Below are positions 24,341 to 31,853 of a DNA stretch of 64,000 nt, in pieces. Each line of letters starts with the position of its first letter. Within the stretch, counting starts at the first letter, position 1. Origin of the DNA: Paenibacillaceae bacterium (lineage in GTDB: Bacteria > Bacillota > Bacilli > Paenibacillales > NBRC-103111). The notes beneath the pieces were generated by a model. That model did not search any database. It was not told where the DNA came from and worked only from the letters and a program-made list of their open reading frames with translations. Both the position numbers and the translations under genes were made by a program. The DNA lies in contig JAQSYI010000026.1 in assembly GCA_029256185.1 (NCBI GenBank), positions 32,142-96,141 of the forward strand, in the 5' to 3' direction.

Positions 24341-25957
24341 ATGGAGAAACGCTGGGATCGTGCAAGCTCAGCCATTCTGTTCACAATCATATTTGCAGCG
24401 GAACTGGGCTTTGGCATCTATGTGATGTACTACAACGATTATATTTCTGGGGATTCCCTGAGCCGGGTAGCGAACGCCTTCTTTGTTTTGCACAGCAGGG
24501 ATCCGCATCTGGGTGCCATCGGCTTTGTCTGGAATCCGTTGCCCAGCATGCTGGAGATGATCCCTCTGCTGTTATGGGACTGGGTGCCGTCTGTAGCCTC
24601 CTCCGGGCTTGCCAGCGCCGCCGTAACGGCCTTCTTTGCCGCGGCCGCGGCCCTCTTGCTCTATCTTGCCGTAGTCCATAACGGGGGAGGCCGCATTCCC
24701 GGACTGCTCCTTGCCATCGTATATACGGCTAATCCGTTTAACTTTGTTTACGGGTCCAATGGCATGAGCGAGGCCATCTTTGCCTTCTTTATCATCGCAA
24801 CCGTTTATACCTTTACCCGTTGGATCACGACCCGCAGGCTATCCTATTTGATATATGGGGGGCTCGCTCTGGCGATGGGCTTTTGGACGCGATACGAGGC
24901 AGTCGCGCTAGGAATTGGCCTGACCCTCTGCTTTGTGTGGGCTGTCTTCCAGCAGCACCGCAGTCTGATGCTGGTCAACCGGAAGCAATTGCTGCAGAGG
25001 CACAATCTGCGCGGACGGCTGGAAGCCGTTCTGCTGGTTTTTCTGGTCCCCTCCATTGTCTCCGGCGCCCTGTGGATCATGTTCAATTATCTGATTATGC
25101 AAGACCCGCTTTACTTCCTCCGGTCCGGCTACTCCAATCTGGCCTTCGCCGAAGATTTGACAGCCAACCAACAATTCGTCGACATGATCGGCAGCCCTGT
25201 TGCCGTCTTGTCATGGGTGCTCCGGAAATCCGCTTATTTTTCCATCCCATTGCTCGGCATTCTTGCAGTACGCATCCTTACCCGCCGCATCAAGGACCTG
25301 GATACCTTCTGGCTGCTGCTGGTCTCTTTGTCCATCCCGGCCATGCAGTTTTATATGCTCTACAACGGCTCTTCCTACGGTTGGCTGCGGTTTTTTGTGT
25401 ACCCCATGGTCATTGCCGCAGCATGGATTCCCTATGAAATCTCCTGTCTGGAATCGCACAAGGCGCGCAAACCGTTGATCGCATTCCTGATTGCCTGTCT
25501 GGCTGCCTCTTCTTTTGTGGTCATGGATATGCAGGACCCGGAATTGGCAACAGAGGAATACGGATTATTTCATATGAGTGACAGCACGTCTTCCCGCGAT
25601 CACCGGATGTCCCGGGAAATTGCCCTCGCTGTGGATGAACTGGTCAAGCCGGACGAGGAGGGCGGAAAGCTGGTGCTGACCGATTCCTTCAGCGCGTTTC
25701 CCATTCTGGTCAACTCTGCTTATCCTGCTCAATGGATCATTACCAATGACCGGGATTTCAACGAGAATTTGAAAGACCCTGTGGGTAAAGGGGTGGACTA
25801 TATTTTGGTCTCCAAGGCCAAAGGGTCCGTCTACCGGGTCATTGATGCCAACTATCCGTTCCTGTTTGAGGGCAGGGAAACATGGACCCGGTTAGTCAAG
25901 GATTTTAACGGAGAATGGCGGCTCTATCAGGTAATAAGTCCGGGGTCCTCCTCCTAA
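24341..25957 (+). CDS. GT39-like multi-membrane glycosyltransferase, paralogue 2
   Basis: A 538-residue protein, exactly the length of the gene before it and alignable end to end: SRVANAFFVLHSRDPHLGA, then GFVWNPLPSMLEMIP, NGMSEAIFAFF, FFLRSGYSNLAF-like segments, TNDRDFNENL and VKDFNGEWRLYQV all recur. It is clearly a tandem duplication that has diverged. GGGAGGTG lies 5-6 nt before the chosen ATG. Last enzyme of the exopolysaccharide operon. The pair may transfer two different sugars or act as a heterodimer; this is inference. Confidence 0.75.
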   Translation: MEKRWDRASSAILFTIIFAAELGFGIYVMYYNDYISGDSLSRVANAFFVLHSRDPHLGAIGFVWNPLPSMLEMIPLLLWDWVPSVASSGLASAAVTAFFAAAAALLLYLAVVHNGGGRIPGLLLAIVYTANPFNFVYGSNGMSEAIFAFFIIATVYTFTRWITTRRLSYLIYGGLALAMGFWTRYEAVALGIGLTLCFVWAVFQQHRSLMLVNRKQLLQRHNLRGRLEAVLLVFLVPSIVSGALWIMFNYLIMQDPLYFLRSGYSNLAFAEDLTANQQFVDMIGSPVAVLSWVLRKSAYFSIPLLGILAVRILTRRIKDLDTFWLLLVSLSIPAMQFYMLYNGSSYGWLRFFVYPMVIAAAWIPYEISCLESHKARKPLIAFLIACLAASSFVVMDMQDPELATEEYGLFHMSDSTSSRDHRMSREIALAVDELVKPDEEGGKLVLTDSFSAFPILVNSAYPAQWIITNDRDFNENLKDPVGKGVDYILVSKAKGSVYRVIDANYPFLFEGRETWTRLVKDFNGEWRLYQVISPGSSS

Positions 25958-26135
25958 TGGAGCTCTGCAAGGCAGCTTCCCCCATCACTTTTCCTTTTTT
26001 CGACCTGAACTTACATAATGAGATATGACTCCAAAAAAATATGTCAGCGCCAGCGTTACAATTTGTATGCTGGTGCTGTCTATTATATGTGGGCCTAATT
26101 TACTATTGTCCATAAAAAAAGGAGGTTTTCTCAGA

Positions 26136-26678
26136 ATGTTGAAGAAGAAGCTGTATCAAACCTGGTTGTTCGCCCTATCCTGCTTCCTCCTGCTCGCGGT
26201 CCTGGTCCCCGTTCAGACCGCCGCGGCAGACGGGATAACGTACCCGGGAGGAATGCTTACCGCCCCGCCGCCTCCACAGGATATGACCGGGCGCTATGTC
26301 TCCACGACCATCCGCAGCGATGGAGTCGTCTCGCCCCTAGGAATGCTTAATCCCGGGGACATTTACTTGAATACCGGCTCGGTTACTATCGGTACAGCGG
26401 GCAACGGCGACATTGCCATGAACGGCTCTACCTTCGCTTATTCTGTTGTCCAGCAGGTAGGAGTCCGTCTTACCCTGCAGCGCTGGAGCGGAAGCTATTG
26501 GTCCAGTGTCTATGTTTCCAGTGACAAAACCAGCTCCAACTCAGTCAGTGTAACCTTGAGCACCTCATCCACAGCATTGAAAGGCTACTACTACCGGGTA
26601 GTGGGCACCCACTGGATCAACCATAACGGGGTCAACGAGCAAGGCACCTCTTACGGCGATTCCTGGGCATATAATTAG
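26136..26678 (+). CDS. Small secreted protein with GMLTAPPPP motif
   Basis: A 180-residue exported protein; it recalls small secreted proteins annotated DUF6147, but I am not certain of the family. Signal peptide residues 1-31 (LKKKLYQTW, then LLLAVLVPVQTAAA). The mature N-terminus begins DGITYPGGMLTAPPPPQDM, and residues about 68-82 hold SPLGMLNPGDIYLNTG. The rest is beta-rich and Ser/Thr-rich (LQRWSGSYWSSVYVSSDK). GGAGG lies before the ATG; the frame is open further upstream but without a better site. It follows the exopolysaccharide operon and faces the anti-sigma gene, whose outer domain has nearly the same GMLTSPPPP motif. Confidence 0.7.
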   Translation: MLKKKLYQTWLFALSCFLLLAVLVPVQTAAADGITYPGGMLTAPPPPQDMTGRYVSTTIRSDGVVSPLGMLNPGDIYLNTGSVTIGTAGNGDIAMNGSTFAYSVVQQVGVRLTLQRWSGSYWSSVYVSSDKTSSNSVSVTLSTSSTALKGYYYRVVGTHWINHNGVNEQGTSYGDSWAYN

Positions 26679-26714
26679 GTTGCAGCATAACATACAGTCT
26701 ACATAGCCCAAACG

Positions 26715-26747
26715 AACACCCGTCTTCCTGATGGAACGACGGGTGTT
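26715..26747. terminator. Bidirectional terminator between convergent genes
   Basis: AACACCCGTC and GACGGGTGTT form a perfect 10-bp stem, with short T tracts on both strands. It separates the secreted protein from the anti-sigma gene. Confidence 0.8.
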
Positions 26748-26769
26748 ATTATGTCATATCGTCTGTTGT

Positions 26770-27576
26770 CTACTCTACAGACTCCGCCAGCTTAATCATT
26801 TCCTCCTTGCTGATCCGGTCGGCGGACAGATTATAAGAGAAGAGGTGATCGCCCCAGATGAGATTGGGACCTTTGCCGGGCTGGGTAATTGCCACTCCTT
26901 CCATGCCGCGGACCCTGATCTTCTCCGCATGGCTCTGCTCCTTATCTCTGGAGATGGAGGTGAAGGAACCGTTCACAATCCGGGTCACGACCAAATTGAT
27001 AAAGCCGCCCGTGTTGGAATCCAGATAGAACAGGCTTTCATTTAACAAGACCTGGCTGCTGTCAATGGCGAGCTCGATCTTCGAGAGCTTATATCCAAGA
27101 GGGATAAGGCCAATTGCTGGAAGTGTTGTCGTTGTTGCCTGCTGCGCTGCCTCAAGAGTGTATACGACGATATTATCCTTCTCTGTGTGCATATCGCCCT
27201 CTCCCATAATGGGGCCCACACCGGGAGGAGGAGGGGAAGTAAGCATTCCCTCTGGCTCCTGCTTCATCTTTTTGCTGTCCCCTTGGAAGAAGGTAATCAC
27301 ATCATCCCTTACGTTCTCTACCAGCTTATGGATGGGAAGAAATGCTCTGGATTCCTGCGGGCTGCTGAAGATAAGCGCGCCGAGGAGCAGCGCTCCAACC
27401 ATAGTGCCAACCATCCGCAGCCGTTTTTTAATCCTGCGCTTGCCGCTGCGCTTCTCCAGCCTTCTGCTCATCCTGTCCCAGGATTGCTCCGGGTCGGGAA
27501 TAACCATATTCATTTCCTCGCGGAGAGCCTCATCGAATATATCATCAAACAGGTCGTCTATTTGTTTTCTATTCAT
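26770..27576 (-). CDS. Membrane anti-sigma factor with DUF4367-like outer domain
   Basis: A 268-residue single-pass protein. Residues 1-53 are a cytoplasmic sigma-binding segment (DDLFDDIFDEALREEMN, SWDRMSRRLEKR), 54-72 the membrane helix (MVGTMVGALLLGALIF), and from 73 an extracytoplasmic domain resembling DUF4367 (LPAIGLIPLGYKLSKIEL, VRGMEGVAITQPGKG, ISKEEMIKLAESVE). Residues 109-118 read EGMLTSPPPP, echoing the neighbouring secreted protein. The start overlaps the sigma gene by 8 nt, so the two are translationally coupled. It would hold the ECF sigma factor inactive until an envelope signal arrives. Confidence 0.8.
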   Translation of the reverse strand: MNRKQIDDLFDDIFDEALREEMNMVIPDPEQSWDRMSRRLEKRSGKRRIKKRLRMVGTMVGALLLGALIFSSPQESRAFLPIHKLVENVRDDVITFFQGDSKKMKQEPEGMLTSPPPPGVGPIMGEGDMHTEKDNIVVYTLEAAQQATTTTLPAIGLIPLGYKLSKIELAIDSSQVLLNESLFYLDSNTGGFINLVVTRIVNGSFTSISRDKEQSHAEKIRVRGMEGVAITQPGKGPNLIWGDHLFSYNLSADRISKEEMIKLAESVE

Positions 27577-28147
27577 GATGATTTCCCCAATCATCCTGCA
27601 GTCTTTGCTTCACTGCCTCTCGGGCACGGTATAGCTTCTGCCGCACAATGCTCTCCGTGGTACCGAGGATCATGGCGATTTCCTTGTAAGACAAATTGCT
27701 GTACCACCTCATTTCGATCAATTGCCGATACTCCGGTTTAAGCACGCCCATATACCTGCGGATATCCTCCTTCAGCAGATTAGCCTCCACCTCATCCTCC
27801 AAAGACGGATAGATGAGACTTTCGGGAGGCTCCCTACTAGTAAAGACATCATCAGAATCCAATTCGTTACGGTTTCGCTTTAATTTCCGCAGAAAATTCA
27901 AGGATACGGTTCTGGCTACCATCTTGAGCCAGGCTTCCATCCTTGTATGATCATGCAGCTGCGCTGCTTTATCTATAGAACGGAGGAAAGACTCCTGGAT
28001 CATATCCTCCGTTGCCTGGTACTCCTGAAGAATAAAGTAGATAATCGGATATACAAGCGAGTAGTATTCCTTGTAAACTTCTTTTTGCAGAGTTTTGGAC
28101 AGGGAATAGTAATCCGCCGTAAATATCAGTGAAAGATGATTAGGCAT
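27569..28147 (-). CDS. ECF-type RNA polymerase sigma factor
   Basis: A 192-residue sigma-70 family protein. Region 2 covers about residues 20-90 (YKEYYSLVYPIIYFILQE, QATEDMIQESFLRSIDKA, MEAWLKMVARTVSLNFLRK) and region 4 about 130-185 (LKPEYRQLIEMRWYSNLSYKEIA, TESIVRQKLYRAREAVKQRL). GGAGG is 7 nt before the chosen ATG; an upstream in-frame start lacks a site. Co-transcribed with the anti-sigma factor downstream. Targets are unknown, but the exopolysaccharide and secreted-protein genes next door are natural candidates. Confidence 0.9.
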   Translation of the reverse strand: MPNHLSLIFTADYYSLSKTLQKEVYKEYYSLVYPIIYFILQEYQATEDMIQESFLRSIDKAAQLHDHTRMEAWLKMVARTVSLNFLRKLKRNRNELDSDDVFTSREPPESLIYPSLEDEVEANLLKEDIRRYMGVLKPEYRQLIEMRWYSNLSYKEIAMILGTTESIVRQKLYRAREAVKQRLQDDWGNHHE

Positions 28148-28357
28148 GAGCAACCTCCGAATTGGCAATAAAGCTTCCTATCTGATTCTATATTAGGTGA
28201 TGTAGGTCAGGGAGACAACAAAAAAATTATTAGATCATCGAACAAACAATGACACTATTCGACTTATATCAACGTCAAATGACATACTTCTTCAGATTAC
28301 AGAAAAATAAAATAGGACAAGCAGCCCGGATGGATAAAAAAACGGGTGCTTATCCTG

Positions 28358-29164
28358 TTATTTTTTATTTACTAATTTTCCAGCCCATCCATCCATCAAA
28401 CGGGGGAACAACTGAACCAGCTTAGCTCCCAGGGCAGGGAGAAGCGGCATGTCCACTTCCTTCTTGCCCCGGATAACCGCTTGGACAATCTTGGCGGCAA
28501 CCTTCTCGGGCTTAAGCATCATCCACTTGATATTATTGACATAATGTCCCGTAGGGTCGGCATGGTTAAAGAACGGGGTGTCAATAGGTCCCGGATTAAT
28601 GGCTGTAACAATAACCCCCGCTTCTGCTACTTCCTGCCGGAGACTATTGGTAAAACCGAGGACGGCATGCTTGCTCGCACTGTATCCGCTCCCCTTCGCC
28701 GATCCGATCTTGCCGGCAAGCGAGGCAATATTCACAATCTGTCCCCGGCCGGACTTGAGCATATGGGGCAGCACGGCCTTGGTACAGCGCACCGTCCCCA
28801 TATAGTTGACATTCATCATATCGTCTATCCGTTCCAGAGAAGCGTCAGTGAATGCTTCAAACATACCGTGGCCCGCATTATTGATCCAAACATCAATCCT
28901 GCCGTGCTGCCCGATAATGCTCCCTACACATTGCTCAATCTCCTCCATTGAGGTGACATCCAACACCGCATATTCACATTGTTCTCCCAATTCCCGGGCC
29001 AGCTCCTGCAGCTTGGCCAGGTTGCGGGCGGTTACAATGACATACGCGTTGCGGGATACGAATTGCCTGGCCATCTCTGCCCCGATCCCGCTTGAGGCCC
29101 CTGTAATGACGACAATGCTCCCGGCAAGCCGCCCGTCCCCGTTACCCGTCTTCTGCCCCGTCAA
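28358..29164 (-). CDS. Short-chain dehydrogenase/reductase
   Basis: A 268-residue NAD(P)-dependent SDR. Seen: cofactor motif TGASSGIG (about 21-28), NNAG (near 95), catalytic Ser in VNIASLAGKIG, and YSASK (Tyr/Lys pair), then NPGPIDTPF. The start is taken as TTG at 29164, overlapping the stop of cheX by 4 nt; the first 15 residues (TGQKTGNGDGRLAGS) are poorly conserved in kind, so a later start is possible. A long C-terminal tail (ALGAKLVQLFPRLMDGW) resembles membrane-associated SDRs of lipid metabolism. Coupling to cheX looks accidental rather than functional. Confidence 0.85.
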   Translation of the reverse strand: MTGQKTGNGDGRLAGSIVVITGASSGIGAEMARQFVSRNAYVIVTARNLAKLQELARELGEQCEYAVLDVTSMEEIEQCVGSIIGQHGRIDVWINNAGHGMFEAFTDASLERIDDMMNVNYMGTVRCTKAVLPHMLKSGRGQIVNIASLAGKIGSAKGSGYSASKHAVLGFTNSLRQEVAEAGVIVTAINPGPIDTPFFNHADPTGHYVNNIKWMMLKPEKVAAKIVQAVIRGKKEVDMPLLPALGAKLVQLFPRLMDGWAGKLVNKK

Positions 29165-29619
29165 GTCAACAACACCTGAATATCCAGTTCTCCGATACCA
29201 TCCATGATGAGAGGGATGGTCAATGCCTTCTTCGGTTTTAGTCCGGTATTCGCTACGGATTGAACAACTACAGGAGGGGTGATATCCACCCGGACCCCTT
29301 GATTGTACAAGATGGTGCTGGCATTCCCGCTGATCATATTGCCCAGCTCGGAAATGGCGCTTTTGCTCATGTCATCCATCTCGGAAATGGCATACCCGCC
29401 CATCATAGCCGATACCAGCTTCAAAGCAACGTTCTCGTGGAGGCCAAAAACAATGTCCCCTTGCATTTGTCCTGTTAGTCCGATCTGAATCCATATGTAT
29501 TTCTCGACAAATTTCACGTCCTTGATGCCGAGTTCCCCGGTGCTGGGGCGCACATTTATCATCTGCTCCAGAACAATGCTAGCAGATTCCAAGAATGGAT
29601 TTATGTATTCTGCCTTCAT
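29161..29619 (-). CDS. cheX: Chemotaxis CheY-P phosphatase CheX
   Basis: A 152-residue protein of the CheC/CheX/FliY family, which dephosphorylates CheY-P. The conserved acidic/Asn active helix is SAISELGNMISGNA (about residues 85-98), preceded by FGLHENVALKLVSAMMGG and followed by ITPPVVV. One such helix is present, as in CheX, rather than the two of CheC. GGGAGG lies before the ATG. It stands away from any motility operon. Its leader contains a conserved sequence of about 135 nt repeated near 63.1 kb. Confidence 0.85.
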   Translation of the reverse strand: MKAEYINPFLESASIVLEQMINVRPSTGELGIKDVKFVEKYIWIQIGLTGQMQGDIVFGLHENVALKLVSAMMGGYAISEMDDMSKSAISELGNMISGNASTILYNQGVRVDITPPVVVQSVANTGLKPKKALTIPLIMDGIGELDIQVLLT

Positions 29620-29717
29620 TAGAGCCTCCCATCCGCTCGCTGCTTGAAGCCAAATTGCTTTTTCTAAAAATACTTTCGTTAAGGGCGAACTTGCTTTTCC
29701 CTAATGCTCGATTCAAG

Positions 29718-29852
29718 CTTTTTTTACCACATCAGAATGTTTAAAGTCTTTACAGTGCCAAAGCGCATAAGCTGAATATTCTGATTGGCGATAAAAAACC
29801 TCCACTTAACGCAGTCGCTCATCTTCGAAATACTCCGATAGGGGTTTTTCTC
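29718..29852 (-). ncRNA. Conserved leader element, copy A (structured RNA or repeat)
   Basis: In the cheX 5' leader, read on the minus strand. It aligns with 63095-63230 on the plus strand at about 80 percent identity, including CCTATCGGAGTATTTCGA, CGACTGCG, TATCGCCAAT, GCGCTTT, CTGTAAAG and TTAAACATTCTGAT, and ends in a run of A. Differences are spread along the length and indels are single bases. It matches no riboswitch class I know. It could be a cis-acting leader, a small RNA or a short mobile repeat. Confidence 0.45.
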
Positions 29853-29986
29853 ATTATAAACGAATTAACTAGGTCAAGTATACTACAATAATATCTAAAT
29901 TTTTAGTAAATATGTGGAATAAATTTCGTATATTTCGAGAATGTCCGTCAGTTTTCGACTTAATAACCCTATCTTTACAAAAAAAA

Positions 29987-30036
29987 TTGATGCAAATGGG
30001 ACCAGCAGCAGCGCTGCAGGATTCCCGTTGCATCAA
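29987..30036 (-). terminator. Terminator of the ABC-2 exporter operon
   Basis: TTGATGCAA.GGGA and TCCC.TTGCATCAA pair around an inner GCAGCGCTGC hairpin, followed on the minus strand by AATTTTTTTT. Confidence 0.85.
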
Positions 30037-30104
30037 GCAGCATAATCCCGGGTGTCTGTCCGGCGAAACGAAAAGGGTGAATAAATATTCAGCAGAGATT
30101 CCCG

Positions 30105-30269
30105 GGGCGTGCCTGACAACTCGCTTGAGGGCATCTTTCACCGCCTTTTCACCCCTGACTGCGTTACTTTCGCTTGGCCCGGGGTCCCCGGTACGCCTGC
30201 GCAAAAGTGCCTTGCCAGAAACGAAAATTTGGGTGTTAGCTGCTCCCCTCGGAGTTGTCAGACACGCCC
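30105..30269. mobile_element. Candidate 165-bp MITE-like element with 18-bp inverted ends
   Basis: Left end GGGCGTGCCTGACAACTC (30105-30122) and right end GAGTTGTCAGACACGCCC (30252-30269) are inverted copies with one mismatch. The interior has no gene. The right end overlaps the stop codon of the upstream permease. No target duplication is evident, so an RNA structure spanning the element is an alternative. Confidence 0.5.
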
Positions 30270-31066
30270 TAGCTGCGCATTCCCATCCGGTTCCCCGAGC
30301 TGTAGCGGACAAGACCCTGATAAAAGACGAAGATGGCCGCGGTCCCCAACAAAGCCGTTGCTGCCAGTGTACCGCCGATAAACAGCGGATCAGGGTCCCG
30401 CAGCAGGCCGATCGGCATATAGCTGATGAACCCCGCGGGCAGCACCGTGAAGAGGAGAAGCCTGCCCCAGCCTTTGAAGATATCGGTGGGATAGGTACTG
30501 AAGGTAACAAAGCTGATGAAGAACTGGTAGCCGATTCCTTCCGCATTGCCGATATAGAAGGCCAGGGATTGGGTCAGCACATGGAAGAACAGAAACACCA
30601 ACCCCGATATAACCGAGGCTGCCAGATACTTCAGTATCCCGGAAACGGAAAGATCTCCGAAGCATAAGTAAATGATGGCGCCGAAGAGGAAGTCACCCAC
30701 TGCCGTAAGCGACATCCGATTCACAAGCAGGTTCAGCAGAACGGGCTTGGGCTGGGCCAGATAGGCGTCAAGATCCCCATGGGCTACCAGAAAAGCAATG
30801 CGCATCGAATTCCCGAACAGGATATTGGACCAGCCAAAGCCAATGGTGCTTACAGCCCATACCATCATCACATCCGCGGCAGACCAGTTGTTGACCAGGG
30901 GAAACCGCTGAAAGTACATCGCCCAGAAGAAGAGAAATACCGTATTGTTCAGCATCATCATCCCGGCGGTCAGGAAGAAGCTCATCCGGAATTCCATCGC
31001 ACCGGCCAGATTGAGCTTCCAAGCTGTAAGCACGAAGCCGTATTTGCGTTTAGCCGCCGTTAACAT
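30269..31066 (-). CDS. ABC-2 family exporter permease, subunit 2
   Basis: A 265-residue membrane protein with six predicted helices of the ABC2_membrane_6 (DUF990) type. Seen: NNTVFLFFWAMYFQRFPLV, WAVSTIGFGWSNILFG, GDLDAYLAQPKPVLLNLL (conserved coupling-helix region), FVTFSTYPTDIFKGWGR and PAGFISYMPIGLLRD. Overlaps the previous permease gene by 17 nt. With the partner permease and ATPase it should form an export complex; such three-gene sets are annotated as multidrug or viologen-type exporters. The transported compound is not shown. The stop codon abuts an inverted-repeat element. Confidence 0.85.
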   Translation of the reverse strand: MLTAAKRKYGFVLTAWKLNLAGAMEFRMSFFLTAGMMMLNNTVFLFFWAMYFQRFPLVNNWSAADVMMVWAVSTIGFGWSNILFGNSMRIAFLVAHGDLDAYLAQPKPVLLNLLVNRMSLTAVGDFLFGAIIYLCFGDLSVSGILKYLAASVISGLVFLFFHVLTQSLAFYIGNAEGIGYQFFISFVTFSTYPTDIFKGWGRLLLFTVLPAGFISYMPIGLLRDPDPLFIGGTLAATALLGTAAIFVFYQGLVRYSSGNRMGMRS

Positions 31067-31853
31067 TCAGCTTCCTCACCCCTCTCTTGTAGATGAAGCC
31101 CAGCCCTGCAGCAAACAGGAGACCCCAGGCAAGCTGGATGGCCAGCATGGAGAGAAGCCTGGCCCCGTCGAACTGGACCGCCGTTTTGACCGGAAAGTAG
31201 ACCATGGTCTGAAACGGAAGCCAGCTGCAAATGGCCCGCACCGGCTCCATGAACAGCTCCAGTGGCAGCAGCATGCCGCCTACCGTGAACAGCAGCTTGT
31301 CATATACAAAGAGCAGTCCCTGAATTTCCTCCACCCAAAAAGCGCAGAGGGAGAGCAGCATTCTTGCCATATAATTAAGCGTCACAGCCCCGGCAGCGGC
31401 AACGGGGAAGCCGGCCCACCCCCAGCCGAAATCGGGCAAACCGAACAGACACACGCCGAGAAGGCCTCCTACCAGCAGGTTGATTACCAGGCGGACGGTA
31501 AATTCTCCGGCAAACTCCACATAGCGGAACAGCAAATAGCTCACGGGTCTGGTCAGTATATACCCGATGCCGCCTGACTTCACCTCATCTTCCACCGTAA
31601 TATGCAGCTTGGGCACCGCCGTCACCATGGACTCGGAGAAGATGAGATACCAGATCAGCTCATCGAACCGGTATCCCCCGATAATCCGTTCCCCTGTTCC
31701 GTCATAGGTGGCCGTCCATAGCTGGGTGAAAATATATAGAATCACCAGCAGAAACAGGGTCCGCATGAACAAGTCCAGCAGATAGGCCATCTGGTTTTTC
31801 ACTGTAATCCGGCCGATTGCTCCGTACTTGCGTATTTTCATCACCGTATTCAT
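31050..31853 (-). CDS. ABC-2 family exporter permease, subunit 1
   Basis: A 267-residue six-helix membrane protein of the same ABC2_membrane_6 type as its neighbour: RTLFLLVILYIFTQLW, ELIWYLIFSESMVTAVP, VKSGGIGYILTRPVSYLLF (coupling region), FYDKLLFTVGG-like helix and LPFQTMVYFPVKTAV. The start overlaps the ATPase stop by 4 nt, and its end overlaps the next gene by 17 nt, so the three proteins are made together. The heteromeric pair forms the membrane channel. Confidence 0.85.
   Translation of the reverse strand: MNTVMKIRKYGAIGRITVKNQMAYLLDLFMRTLFLLVILYIFTQLWTATYDGTGERIIGGYRFDELIWYLIFSESMVTAVPKLHITVEDEVKSGGIGYILTRPVSYLLFRYVEFAGEFTVRLVINLLVGGLLGVCLFGLPDFGWGWAGFPVAAAGAVTLNYMARMLLSLCAFWVEEIQGLLFVYDKLLFTVGGMLLPLELFMEPVRAICSWLPFQTMVYFPVKTAVQFDGARLLSMLAIQLAWGLLFAAGLGFIYKRGVRKLNVNGG

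Larger units (their letters stand above)
29620..30268. other. 649-bp intergenic region with three structured elements
   Basis: Holds the cheX leader with a conserved repeated element (29718-29852), A+T-rich DNA likely to contain the cheX promoter (29855-29985), a strong terminator for the ABC exporter operon (29987-30036) and a 165-bp element with 18-bp inverted ends abutting the exporter stop codon. No gene is supported; open frames here lack start sites and cross the inverted repeats. Confidence 0.65.
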
